The translations under genes and the position numbers were made by a program. The notes under the pieces were generated by a model that did no database searches, was not told the origin of the DNA, and saw only the letters and a program-made list of their open reading frames with translations. From positions 28,601,178 to 28,665,177 of the forward strand of contig CM059197.1 in NCBI GenBank assembly GCA_030323885.1: a stretch of DNA of 64,000 nucleotides, in the 5' to 3' direction. Every line of letters starts with the position of its first letter. Within the stretch, counting starts at the first letter, position 1. Positions 52,581 through 63,440 of the stretch are shown piece by piece. This DNA is from Branchipolynoe longqiensis (taxonomy: Eukaryota > Annelida > Polychaeta > Phyllodocida > Polynoidae).

Positions 52581-53043
52581 GACAAATGGAATGTCAGTAA
52601 CTATGTCTACTCTCCTTGTCTACACACTACCTCAGTTAGTTACACACCTAGAGAGGTGCATGGTATTTAATGTAAAAGCTAACCTTCAGTTTCCCTAATT
52701 ATATCAGCCCCTTGTGGGATTGTGTTCGCTGTCCGAGTGAACGATGTAATGGACGTTAACGTGGCAACATGATTATAGGTTATGCACAATTAGTCTCAAT
52801 TAGTCTGTAATGGACAACCGGTGTAGATCGTGTTGATTTTATGGCACGATTACGATGATGTGTGTGTGTGCAATGTGCAGAATGATGAAAACAACTGATT
52901 GTCTAAATCCACAGACAAATGACTAGCTATCTTAAGATGTCGATTTCCGCTCTCTAAAAAATACATTCCTTAGACAATATGCTCCTAATTGATATACTGT
53001 AGGACATAGGATCTGCCCTCAATATTCAATATAGCAGTGGTTA
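52581..53043. other. No gene seen
   Basis: No domain, RNA or repeat copy recognised. Confidence 0.5.
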
Positions 53044-53323
53044 ACATTTGTACACGGTTCGAATCCTGCTCGAGTCAAACCAATGAATAACAAATTGATA
53101 CTTGTCACTTCCTAGCCAGGCGCTCAGCATTATTAGGATATGGCAATGACTGGTGTGCTCAGTGTCAGGATAATGTGACTGAGTGGGATATCAGGTCATG
53201 GTGGCCTGGTCTCCCAGTAGGACAGCCCTATAAAGTTGCCATGAGTGCGCACTGTCACAAGTCGGTACCCATCTTGATATGACCTTAGATGTTGCCAGGA
53301 TGTAAAACAACAACAGACAAACA
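53044..53323 (+). mobile_element. SINE-A, 5' end within the head
   Basis: Starts at the B box ACGGTTCGAATCCTGC, then GAGTCAAACCAATGAATAAC, full body, GATATGACCTTAGATGTTGC, (AAC)n. Confidence 0.9.
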
Positions 53324-53329
53324 TTCGTA

Positions 53330-53880
53330 CACTACGCATGGTCTATGCACGGGGGTAGAAAGAAGTACATAAACCTTGGAAACATATACAAATTTAAACA
53401 AAACGGACTTCAATTCACTGCTAGACTCTACTAAAATAATGATAATGAAGAACAAGATATAACAATAAGAATGCACTGATAATCCAAGAGAATTCCTAGC
53501 AGATATATATGCTATGCATGGTATACCCGGGAGGTAAACATTAAACCTTTACAAAAACTCTAATGACCACTGAGTGAAGGCAGGGAGGGACATTAACTAT
53601 AGCTAACCAGGGGGTGATCAGTTGTAGAACTAACAGACTCACAGAGGGTAGGGAGGTGTGGGAGAATGCTTACAAACAGAGACGGGATGTATGCAGTAGA
53701 CGGATACATGACAACTGATAGTAACGCAACAAGGTGAACCACAAGAATATCACTGTCTAACGGCGAAAATAAGTCGTTAGACTTAACTGCTATGGGAAGC
53801 ATAACTAGAGCATAATTCAACAAAATAATCGCTGTGGTCCTTGTAGTGGTCGCTATGACACATGTACCAAACAGGTTCAT
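53330..53880. repeat. Repeat shared with 1-330; hydrophobic open frame on minus strand
   Basis: 53330-53650 (minus strand) matches 1-330. The minus frame from an ATG at 53880 to 53593 encodes 95 residues with two hydrophobic segments, but it reads into the repeat and has no recognised homolog. If 1-330 is a LINE 3' UTR, this frame is antisense to one and probably meaningless. Confidence 0.45.
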
Positions 53881-53901
53881 AAATATGTTTCTGTTTTTTT
53901 T

Positions 53902-54195
53902 TGTGTTGAAGATTCATACTGCCTATCATGGATAAGCCTGAATAGGCTTGTTTTCACCATTAGACAGTTTGTCGACAGAAAGCCTGAGTCTACACTTTTA
54001 CCGACTCAAGGGATTTTTAACCTCCCACACCACATAGACATGGTATGAGAGCAACTGGCCTTTGATGACGCTGTAAGTTATACACAGCGGTGGAAATCCA
54101 AATTGGTAGAGCTGGGGGTACAGGGAATCGAACCACTGACCTTCAGATTAGGAGTCCGACCTAGAAAAAAGTCAGACACCCTAACCACTCCGCCA
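53902..54195 (-). mobile_element. SINE-B, full length
   Basis: Very similar to 18680-18984: GCCTATCATGGATAAGCCTG, ACCTCCCACACCACATAGAC, GGGAATCGAACCACTGACC (B box, inverted), CTAACCACTCCGCCA (A box, inverted). Confidence 0.88.
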
Positions 54196-54806
54196 CAGAG
54201 AACACCTTTCCTTTCCTGTGGAATGTAGCATTAACTGTGCGTGACCTGATGAGACTTCTAGGGTTGGGTGCAAACTATCAATTGAAATGGATCACCAATG
54301 ATAGGTTTTGTGGCTGGGGTCGGCAGCGATTGGGGTAGGAAGGGTGGGGGTTTGGGAGCAGTTAATTCATGAGGGTGAGTAGGGTTGGTCAGTTTTGCCT
54401 CTACACAGTGTTGCTAGATTGGAAACCCCAAGTGAGCCAAGCCAATCACTACAAACATGGGTAGTACCTGAGGGATTTGAGGATTTGAAGAGAAGTATCG
54501 TTTTTCTCTTTTCTACAAATTAATAAGTCATGGTAGCAGCCAATATGGTGATTCATGGCAACAGATGTCGTGTATAATTAAAAAATATATGTCCATGTTT
54601 GGCCACCTTCAGAGTCACATGACTGAGCACCGGAAATTTGCGTATAAGGTAATTCGCAGCCTAGGGAGGCCATCATCTCCAACGATATGTTGATCCGAAC
54701 CATTTAGATTAGACCAGGTCAAATTACTCTTCCCACCCACACAACCCTCACGATCAAGGTTATACGATACTTGAGCACAATTGGGTATGTCAATTACTGC
54801 AGCTAT
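54196..54806. other. No gene seen
   Basis: No feature recognised. Confidence 0.5.
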
Positions 54807-55356
54807 TCTAGAGTTGCATAGTCTGATGGCGTTTGAATTTGTATCTTATTTTCCAGATAAATACACCAAATTGATTGTTATCGCCTACTAATCATGAAAC
54901 ATGGCTAGTTTCGACGCAATTTGAGCTGAAATAACGCAAAATACTTTCGTGAACCTTTCCACACCCTATTGCTATGACCCATATTGAGATGTCGCGATGA
55001 CCATGTGATATGGGATGACCTCAATCAAAAATAACCTGACTTGGTTCTTGGAATGAGGGTCACGGCTAATGAGGCCACAAGAATGACCTAATTGGTTAAT
55101 GGTGTTCCTCCTTGATATCTGTCTCAAAGTAGGTGTCCAAATGAATGGGGTAATATTATTCCGTATGTGCTGTCACATATCCTGAACTAATGCTCCAGTA
55201 TCTAAGTTGGATATATACAGAATCAAATTTGAGTAAATGTTTTGGTTCAAACAACAATCTGTCCTGATGTGACCTTAGATGTTGCTAGGACGTAAAACAA
55301 CAACAAACAAACAAAATCAAACAAAAATATGTTTCACCAGACCATGCAACTCTTAA
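54807..55356 (-). mobile_element. MITE-1 with a SINE-A 3' tip and extra sequence inside
   Basis: Ends GAGTTGCATAGTCTGATG at the left and CCAGACCATGCAACTCTTAA at the right (TTAA 55353-55356). A SINE-A tail (CTGATGTGACCTTAGATGTT, (AAC)n) occupies about 55257-55320. The middle (54940-55190) has no match to other copies. Confidence 0.7.
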
Positions 55357-55465
55357 GTCCCTCACGGTCAAGCTTCTGTCGGGTCATCTGAATTTCTCAG
55401 GTATCTGCATCCCATATCCCATATTTACTTTCATTTGTAAAATGGCCTTTGTAATACATGACATT

Positions 55466-55737
55466 GTTGTGACTCATCTATAGTCCTGGTGTAGTTCGCT
55501 TCAGGGTTGGGAAGGATGAGTTTAATTCCTAGTTTATAGGTTGTGTGGACATGTTGTCCATTCCCTAGAAGTCCAGTTACCTAGCCCCCCCCTTGGTCTA
55601 CACAGGGGTCCTGGCTAACTGCCCTTTATCACACGGGGCCCTCATGCACCTACGAGTCTTGTAGGCACGGCAGGCTCGAGCCTATAAGAGTACCTGGGGG
55701 AACCCCTGCCTCAGCCTGATGAAATACTGGGCCACAA
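55466..55737 (-). repeat. REP-1 copy
   Basis: Inverted counterpart of 43604-43882: TGTTGTGACTCATCTATAGT, GTCTACACAGGGGTCCTGG, AGTACCTGGGGGAACCCC. Confidence 0.75.
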
Positions 55738-55753
55738 AATTACGCTGTATGGA

Positions 55754-55925
55754 CCGGATGACGTGGCCAAATTGGCAAAAGCGCAGCCTTCCCATGCAGA
55801 ATTTTGAATTGCAGCCGAGTCATTCCAATGACTTACAAAATTTATACTTATCACTACCGAGTCTGGCGCTCGGTATTAGTAGAATAGAACAAGGGCTCGT
55901 GAGCTCAGGATCAGGACATCTGCAA
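55754..55925 (+). mobile_element. SINE-A, 3'-truncated
   Basis: CGGATGACGTGGCCAAATTG (A box), GCCGAGTCATTCCAATGACT, CTGGCGCTCGGTATTAGTAG. Stops after about 170 bp. Confidence 0.75.
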
Positions 55926-56080
55926 AATGTTGCGCGCTATTTTCATTGAGGCGACAAGGGCACACATCACCAAGTCATACTGCACCGGATGCCTGGTGTG
56001 ACTGCCATGTTATTGTCACATCACAGGCTGATGGCAAATGGAAGCGCTGACTGATCAGACTGACGTGAGCAGATTCCGTA

Positions 56081-56647
56081 TCTAAAGCTGCATAGTCCGA
56101 TGCAAATAGAACATTTCCAAAGAAAACCACTTATCCAGATTTGCTTCTAAATGGCCAACTTAGATAATGTTGCACTTAGTAAGTCTTACTCCATCGTAGG
56201 GAATACTGAGTCAATTTCATAAAACCCGTTATTGCTTAAGCCTACGGTGTTGGAATTTTCTGTTTTTTGTTCCTTTTATTTTGTACATTAATTGATAAAA
56301 GAGGGGAAAATATAAATCCTCATTACATTCCATCTTGCCCTATCCTAATAATGCGAAACGTCCGGCTCAGTAGTGATTAAGTATCAATGGTTAAGTCATT
56401 GGTTTCACCCTATCAGGGTTCCAAACTGGGTGTTCGAATCCCACGACCTAGCAAAGCTGGAGGCGCGCGCTAAACATGTATGCAATGATTAATTGTGCCT
56501 GCTGCCACTTCCAATATATCTACATTTAGCTATTTAAAAGAAAGGGTACTTCAATCTAAAGTCAAATAGATCAAGTTAGTCGACGTAAAAGGTTTATCTA
56601 AACAAAGATTGGCAAACATCCAATACCATTGGACCATGCACATTTAA
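56081..56647 (+). mobile_element. MITE-1 split by a SINE-A fragment
   Basis: TAAAGCTGCATAGTCCGATG at the left and CATTGGACCATGCACATTTA at the right. A minus-strand SINE-A piece (GCCCTATCCTAATAATGCG, GTCATTGGTTTCACCC) lies inside at about 56333-56450. Confidence 0.75.
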
Positions 56648-56929
56648 TATCTTATAATAACTACGTCAGGAAAGCCGTGGTTGAGTTTTAGGGTGATTCT
56701 GATCACTACTCCTCTATACCTTTTCCATTGAGTATGCTGCACAATGAACTCATCGTTAGAACATTGCTTCTGACATTGCAAACATAGGCTGCATTGATTG
56801 CTGGTGGAAATCATCTATAACACCGTTTCAACAGAACACACCCCTCTATAATGTATTTCTTAATAATAAATTCTCCGACTGTGGTGCCATCTTCTGTAAA
56901 TTTGCATTATGAGATCTGACCCAGTTTCA

Positions 56930-57150
56930 TTATAGACACTTCGACCAGAGTATTTCGATCGATAGGACGTGTTCTCTCCTTTGGAGTTACCGTCCCACCC
57001 ACCCAACTACAAGTGACAGTCATAAGGCTACGTGCCTGAAATCCTCGAAATCTTAATAAATCAAACATCTCATGACTTAAATGTAACAATGGAATAGTAA
57101 GAATAAATGCCACTTTATACTGTACTTGTCTTGCGTTGGTTGAATTAGTT
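56930..57150. repeat. REP-4 copy
   Basis: CGTCCCACCCACCCAACTA, GTGCCTGAAATCCTCGAAA and GTAAGAATAAATGCCACTTT match 27160-27375 in order and orientation. Confidence 0.6.
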
Positions 57151-57206
57151 GTTTAAGCAGGGGAAATTTCAGTCGCGGAAGATTGGTCTTCCTCATTCCA
57201 CTGCTC

Positions 57207-57362
57207 CTTGCCCTATCCTAATAATGCCAAGCACCTGGCTAGGAAGTGACAAGTATCAATTTATAAGTCATCGGTTTGACTTGACCAGGATTCGAACCCA
57301 CGACCCCACGATCTACCACACGTGAGAGGTACGCTCTAACTCATTTGGCCATCCCATCTGGT
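57207..57362 (-). mobile_element. SINE-A, 5' half
   Basis: GCCCTATCCTAATAATGCC, GACAAGTATCAATTTATAAG, GGATTCGAACCCACGACCC (B box, inverted), CTAACTCATTTGGCCATCCC (A box, inverted). The 3' domain is missing. Confidence 0.85.
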
Positions 57363-57439
57363 TATTACTTATTCCATTGCCGTCAAAGCTGGCCTGCTTT
57401 GTTTACGGTGAACATTCTCTATTCGCTGGTTCTTCATTT

Positions 57440-57760
57440 GCCTCCAGATACCGACTGCACAGCTATTGCCCCACAGCCCATGCCATTGCGCATGCGCGGG
57501 AGCAATAAGAGGCCCAGACCCCTACTGAGTGGTCCCCCGTTAGGCAGGGCCCGAAGGTGAATGAGGAGAAAAATATAATACAATGAACATTGCCACTTGG
57601 TGACCTCATAACGTCCCGGGGCAGCCTGCGCACCGCGGCGTATTGATATATGCATGCGCCGGCCGCGATATAGTTCCCGCGATATTAATACAGGACCGAG
57701 CCGCTAGGTGGGGCGGCGCACTGATCAGGCCGACGTAACCTTATTAGGGCACGGCGGAGC
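57440..57760. promoter_or_regulatory. CpG-rich patch with NRF1-like palindrome
   Basis: TGCGCATGCGCG (57487-57498), GGGCGGCGC, TTCCCGCGATATT and GCCGCTAGGTGGGGCGG (57700-57716, CTCF-like). CpG density exceeds the flanks. No exon shown. Confidence 0.3.
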
Positions 57761-57949
57761 AGTATGTTGCAGGCTATTCTGGTATGGAAGCTGAGGGCTC
57801 AGCCATGATGGTGAAGGAGGAAGTGTGGGGATGGTGTTCGGGTGGGAGTTGGGGTGGGTAGGGGTTGGGATGGGTGGGGGAGTTGGTGGCAGTTGAGTGA
57901 TAGACCGGAAGAGATTGCGAAGGAGAGGAGGAGATGGGGTATGTGGGAA

Positions 57950-59540
57950 GGATGGTAGATGAGAATGTGTTTGGACAGGAAGTGGGATAAAGGATGGTAG
58001 ATGAGAATATGTTTGGAGAGTGAAGTAGGTTAAAGGATGGTAGATCAGAATGTGTTTGGAGAGAGAAGTAGGTTAATGGATGGTAGATGAGAATATGTTT
58101 GGAGAGTGAAGTAGGTTAAAGGATGGTAGATGAGAATATGTTTGGAGAGCGAACTAGGTTAAGGCATGGTAGATAAGAATGTGTTTCGAGAGAGAAGTAT
58201 GTTAATGGATGGTAGATGAGAATATGTTTGGAGAGTGAAGTAGGTTAAAGAATGGTAGATGAGAATGTGTTTGGAGAGTGAAGTAGGTTAAAGGATGGTA
58301 GATGAGAATATGTTTGGAGAGAAAAGTAGGCTAATGGATGGTACATGAGAATATGTTTGGAGAGTAAAGTAGGTTAAAGGATGGTAGATGAGAATATGTT
58401 GGGAGAGTGAAGTAGGTTAAGGGGTGGTAGATTAGAATGTGTTTAGAGAGAGAAGTATGTTAATGGTTGGTAGATGAGAATATGTTTGGAGGGTGAAGTA
58501 GGTTAAAGGATGGTAGATGAGAATATGTTTGGAGAGCCAACTAGGTTAAGGCATGCTAGATAAGAATGTGTTTAGAGAGAGAAGTATGTTAAGGGATGGT
58601 AGATGAGAATATGTTTGGAGAGTGAAGTAGGTTAAAGGATGGTAGATGAGAATATGTTTGGAGAGCGAACTAGGTTAAGGCATGGTAGATAAGAATGTGT
58701 TTCGAGAGAGAAGTATGTTAATGGATGGTAGATGAGAATATGTTTGGAGAGTGAAGTAGGTTAAAGGATGGTAGATGAGAATGTGTTTGGAGAGTGAAGT
58801 AGGTTAAAGGATGGTAGATGAGAATATGTTTGGAGAGAAAAGTAGGCTAATGGATGGTACATGAGAATATGTTTGGAGAGTAAAGTAGGTTAAATGATGG
58901 TAGATGAGAATATGTTGGCAGAGTGAAGTAGGTTAAGCGGTGGTAGATTAGAATGTGTTTAGAGAGAGAAGTATGTTAATGGTTGGTAGATGAGAATATG
59001 TTTGGAGAGTGAAGTAGGTTAAAGGATGGTAGATGAGAATATGTTTGGAGAGCGAACTAGGTTAAGGCATGCTAGATAAGAATGTCTTTAGAGAGAGAAG
59101 TATGTTAAGGGATGGTAGATGAGAATATGTTTGGAGAGTGAAGTAGGTTAAAGGATGGTAGATGAGAATGTGTTTGGAGAGTGAAGTAGGTTAAAGGATG
59201 GTAGATGATAATATGTTTGGAGAGTGAAGTAGGTTAATGGATGGTAGATGAGAATATGTCTGGAGAGTAAAGTAGGTTAAAGGATGGCAGATGAGAATAT
59301 GTTTGGAGAGTGAAGTAGGTTAAGGGGTGGTAGATTAGAATGTGTTTGGAGAGTGAAGTAGGTTAATGGATGGTATATGAGAATATGTATGGAGAGTGAA
59401 GTAGGCTAAATGATGATAGATGAGAATGTGTTTGATCAGTGAAGTAGGTTAATGGATGGTAGATGAGAATATGTTTGGAGAGTGAAGAAGGCTAAAGGAT
59501 GGTAGATGATAATGTGTTTGGAGAGCAAAGTAGCTTAAAG
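57950..59540. repeat. 43-bp minisatellite with 516-bp higher-order period
   Basis: Unit GGATGGTAGATGAGAATATG + TTTGGAGAGTGAAGTAGGTT + AAA, about 37 copies. Diagnostic variants recur 516 bp (12 x 43) apart: the AAGGCATGGTAGATAAG unit at 58161 and 58677, and the GCATGCTAGATAAG unit at 58551 and 59067. Blocks of 12 units have therefore been copied as a whole. Confidence 0.95.
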
Positions 59541-59664
59541 GAGGAGAGAGAAGTTCCAGGAAAAGGGACGCGGATTGGTATCTAGGACGAAGCAGGCAAA
59601 TAGCCCACACTGTGCTACGCCATTAATATTCTCGTAGCCTTCGGTCATATTGGCGCCAATATGC

Positions 59665-59975
59665 TTAACGCTGCATATTCTGAAGTAAACATCAAATTGT
59701 CTAAGCCAAAACACTTTCCTAGATTTGATTCTGTATATCCAAGTCAGATACTGGTGCACTTATTATGCATGTGTTTTTGCATGGGAGGGAACACTAAGTT
59801 AATATAATATAACATGTTCCTGCTGTCATATATATGGTGTCACAGTTTTGATGTACATGCCAAATGTAATCGTGAATGATTGCGCTTCGAATATCTTCAA
59901 AGATAGCAACTTAAAATACAAATTGACTTCAAAGAACATGAAACTAGATTATAACGATCACCTAATCTATAGAAA
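59665..59975 (+). mobile_element. MITE-1, right end decayed
   Basis: TTAACGCTGCATATTCTGAA at the left (TTAA 59665-59668), CCTAGATTTGATTCTGTATA, TATGGTGTCACAGTTTTGAT. No right terminal repeat. Confidence 0.7.
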
Positions 59976-59982
59976 TAACAGT

Positions 59983-60070
59983 GGGGGTAGGTGGAGTAAT
60001 GGTTAGCACACTGGCCCGGAATGCAAAATATGTGGGTTCGATTCCCATTGTAGGCTAATATTTCCCATTT
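59983..60070 (+). mobile_element. SINE-C tRNA-like head
   Basis: GGGTAGGTGGAGTAATGGTT, AGCACACTGGCCCGGAATG, GTGGGTTCGATTCCCATTG, CTAATATTTCCC. Best B box of the family. Confidence 0.7.
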
Positions 60071-60375
60071 TCATCACCCTACGACAAAAGAATAAATATT
60101 GAATAAATGATCTCTTGAACCAACTTTTATAATGATTTCCTCCACCAATCCTACATGTGATGACAGTTGCAAGAACTAATGTTAGACTCTAGAACTAATA
60201 CGGTGGATAGAATCAATGCCATAGAAGTTAGAAACAACTTTATCCTTTAATAAAAAAAAGTATGTTCCCAACGAGGATGGAATGATGGAACGGATTAATT
60301 CATCGATATATATAATATATAACATTAGAAATAGAACACATACCTCCCAAAGCTTGTATACAACAATAGCGAAAC
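60071..60375. other. No gene seen
   Basis: AT-rich; nothing assigned. Confidence 0.5.
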
Positions 60376-61446
60376 ACTTACCCTCTAATAATAGCACATT
60401 CTCTGGATATCCCTAGCCTTACTTCTACTAATAACACTTTATCTGGATATGGCTGGCATTATCTCTAATAATAACACTTCATCTGGATATTGCTGGCCTT
60501 ATCTCTAATAATAACACTTTATCTGGATATCGCTGGCCTTATCTCTAATAATAGCACTTTACCTGGATATCGCTGGCCTTACCTCTAATAATAAGACTTT
60601 ATCTAGATATCACTGGCCTTACCTCTAATAATAACACATTCTCTGGATATCCCTGGCCTTATCTCTACTAATAACACATTCTCTGGATATCCCTGGCCTT
60701 ATCTCTAATCATAACACATTATCGGGATATCCCTGGTCTTATCTCTAATAATAACACAATATCTGGATATCCCTGGCCTTATCTCTAATAATAACACATT
60801 ACCTGGATATCCCTGGCCTTATCTCTAATAATAACACATTATCTGGATATCCCTGGCCTTATCTCTAATAATAACGCATTATCTGGATATCCCTGGCCTT
60901 ATCTCTAATATCCCTGGCCTTACCTCAAATAATACCACATTCTTTGGATATCTCTGGCCTTACATCTAATACTAACACATTATCTGGATATTCCTGACAT
61001 TACCGGTAAAAGCAACACATTCTCTGGATATCTCTTACCTTACCTCTAATAATACCACATTCTCTGGATATCCCCGGTCTTTCATCTAATACTAACACAT
61101 TATCGGGATATTCCTGACCTTACCTGTAATAACAACACATTCTCTGGATATCACATGCCTTACCTGTAATAATAACACATTATCTGGATATCCCTGGCCA
61201 TACCTCTAATAATAACACATTCTCTGGATATTGCTGGCCTTACCTCTAATAATAACACATTCTCTGGATATCGCTGGCCGTACCTCTAATAATAACACAT
61301 TATCTGGATATCGCTGGCCATACCTCTAATGAGAACACATTCTCTGGATATCCCTAGCCATACATCTAATAATCACACATTATCTGGATATCGCTGGCCT
61401 TACCTCTAATAATAACACATTCTCTGGATATTCCTTTCCGTACCTC
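60376..61446. repeat. 40-bp minisatellite with recurrent GATATC
   Basis: Unit ATCTCTAATAATAACACATT + ATCTGGATATCCCTGGCCTT, exactly 40 bp between 60781 and 60821, about 26-27 copies. One unit at about 60901 is shortened by ~20 bp. Most units keep GGATATC, part of the palindrome GGATATCC. Unrelated to the 43-bp array 850 bp away. Confidence 0.95.
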
Positions 61447-61689
61447 GGCAATGTATATAAACCTATCTTGTCACTGAGGGTTGAATAAAATCTAGGCACC
61501 ACTGCTTACGAGCAGTACTTTTGTTTGATCCCTGCTGTTGGTTTGATCTCTGCAGGCGAGGGCTGCATCCCGTCTGACACCTTAGACCCTGCTGTAGATG
61601 ACCCAGTAATGGCTTGCTCTAGACGCGGTGGTACTGCCACCTATGGGCGGTCCAGGGTCCTCACCGCAAACACATACAAGCTACCCAAA

Positions 61690-61888
61690 ATAGGGCATGA
61701 ACTGGCCAGTCTGGTCATCAGTAAAGTATGTCCACTATGTGATTGGATATCAGGCCATGGTGACGGCATGCTGGCATCCCTCTGGGATAACACTATTAAG
61801 TCGCAACGAGTGCAGACTGTCACATGTCGCTACCCATCCTGATATAACTTTAGATGTTGCCAGGATGTAAAGCCCCAACAAACATACA
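61690..61888 (+). mobile_element. SINE-A, head-truncated
   Basis: GATTGGATATCAGGCCATGG, TAACACTATTAAGTCGCAAC, CTGATATAACTTTAGATGTT, then an A/C-rich tail. Confidence 0.8.
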
Positions 61889-62390
61889 AAAGTTCACTGT
61901 GTGTCAGGTATATTTGTATGTGTGTTGGGGTGGGCGGGTTAGGCGAGAGACTGGCAGGTATACTGTGGGTTTACCTGATGAGTCGCTCTTAAGGCGGTGT
62001 TCGCTAGGAACAGTGATAGCTAATCCAAAAGTGACTAGTGCTCGATTGAAGAGATCTCCAATAGCGGTTGGCCTCGTGGCCTAATTACCAACATAATTGG
62101 TGCTACTTTTGCAAGTGGAAATCTACCCGAAGGCTCTGTCTCCTTTCCGATATTGACCTTAAATGGTGCCAGGATGTAAACCCCAACTAACAAACTCCTC
62201 CCAGTACTCGGCGGCCCGAAAGGGAAGGAGGCTGTCCGTTCATATGTGTCAGAGAGCTGGCTTATAATGTCATAAAAATGTAAAATGATCTTTAAAAAAA
62301 ACAACACACAAACAATACTTGGCCTGCATTAGCAGTGTGTGACATGTGGATGTTGAGTGCATAGTGTTGTAACATTTCTAAAGCTTGGAT
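61889..62390. other. No gene seen; SINE-A tip
   Basis: 62145-62196 (GATATTGACCTTAAATGGTG, CCAGGATGTAAACCCC) is a SINE-A 3' tip. The rest is unassigned. Confidence 0.5.
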
Positions 62391-62880
62391 ATGTGGCTGT
62401 GTAGGCAGGCTATAGTGAAATCAATACAGACAAAGAGAATGGAAGAGTATAAAGTGTGAACAAGGAGAGAGAGTAAAGCCCTCTGGTTGATTATTTATAT
62501 GGTTATGTGGGTTCATAGTTGAGTATCACCCCACCCATTTCCCCCAATGGAAAACAAGCATTATGGATCCAGCATTCATGGTCCCCATGGCTACCAGTGG
62601 TCTGCCCACCACCACCAAGCTGTATGGCCCCATGGCCACCACCAACCTTGACCTTTGAGTGTGGTGATCACTATCCCAGCAGAGGGGGTAGGCCATGAGT
62701 GTATTCACACCCAGACCTGCCAGCACCACTATGTCTATTTACATCCCACTCAGGCACCACCAGCCCTTACATATATACACATACATGCAGCTGGTCATGT
62801 ACACTGATCAGTAATATAACATTTCCATTCCCCCCTATGCCATTTATCAGAATAATTTACACTGTGATAGCTCGGTACCC
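62391..62880. repeat. REP-2 copy, diverged
   Basis: GTGTAGGCAGGCTATAGTGA, AAAGCCCTCTGGTTGATTAT, CCACCACCACCAAGCTGTA match 32783-33290 and 42176-42680, so REP-2 exists outside the duplicated block. Confidence 0.7.
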
Positions 62881-63284
62881 ATCTGAATTATTGTGTGCAC
62901 GAAAATACACTGAGCGCTGCCAAGGGACCGATTCACTTTGACACATTATGCGTAGCTCATCCAATAAGGGTTAGATTCAATCACCCTGATAGCACCACCG
63001 ATATGTGTGTGTTGTAATGTTCACACATTACCCACGTCATGAGGTGATTCCACAACCTAGAAATAAGGAGAACACATTGGGCAACTCGATTAATGGATGC
63101 TGGAGGAGGGGCTGTCTAAATTATTGAAACATTGGTACTGTTGTAGTCCATACACAAACATCACCACCAAGCTGCGGTGGCAGGAACTGCTCTGAGCTTA
63201 CCCTCTGTACCGGCAAGTGGCAACAAGCTAGCAAGGCATTGCTGGGAGACGGGCTGATTCCACTCTACTCAAAGTCCCCAAGCC
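62881..63284. other. No gene seen
   Basis: No feature recognised. Confidence 0.5.
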
Positions 63285-63440
63285 TTCGACAAACAAACTA
63301 ATTAAAGCACCAATTTACAAAGGCAGCATGATGTGGAACAACCTCCCAACCAGAACCAGGGCAGCGTCCTCTTACCTAGAATTTAAAAACTCACTAAGAG
63401 TACATCGGATTGGGCAGGCCCTTATGCAGTTGCAGTAAAG
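63285..63440 (+). pseudogene. LINE reverse transcriptase C-terminal remnant
   Basis: The plus frame reads T-N-K-L-I-K-A-P-I-Y-K-G-S-M-M-W-N-N-L-P, then R-T-R-A-A-S-S-Y and F-K-N-S-L-R before a stop at 63437-63439. This is the WN.LP...FK..L signature ending Jockey/CR1/L2-group enzymes. The catalytic domain is absent. Confidence 0.7.

Noticed and set aside
53593..53880. Two-hydrophobic-segment frame reminiscent of receptor TM6-TM7
   Set aside because: No NPxxY or other receptor motif, and the frame enters a dispersed repeat (copy at 1-330); T-rich strands easily give hydrophobic frames.
57950..61446. CRISPR-like regular repeats
   Set aside because: Units are contiguous with no unique spacers, and the genome is eukaryotic.
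61525..61842. 106-codon plus-strand frame after an acceptor-like TCTCTGCAG
   Set aside because: Its second half is a SINE-A; the first half shows no recognised protein feature.
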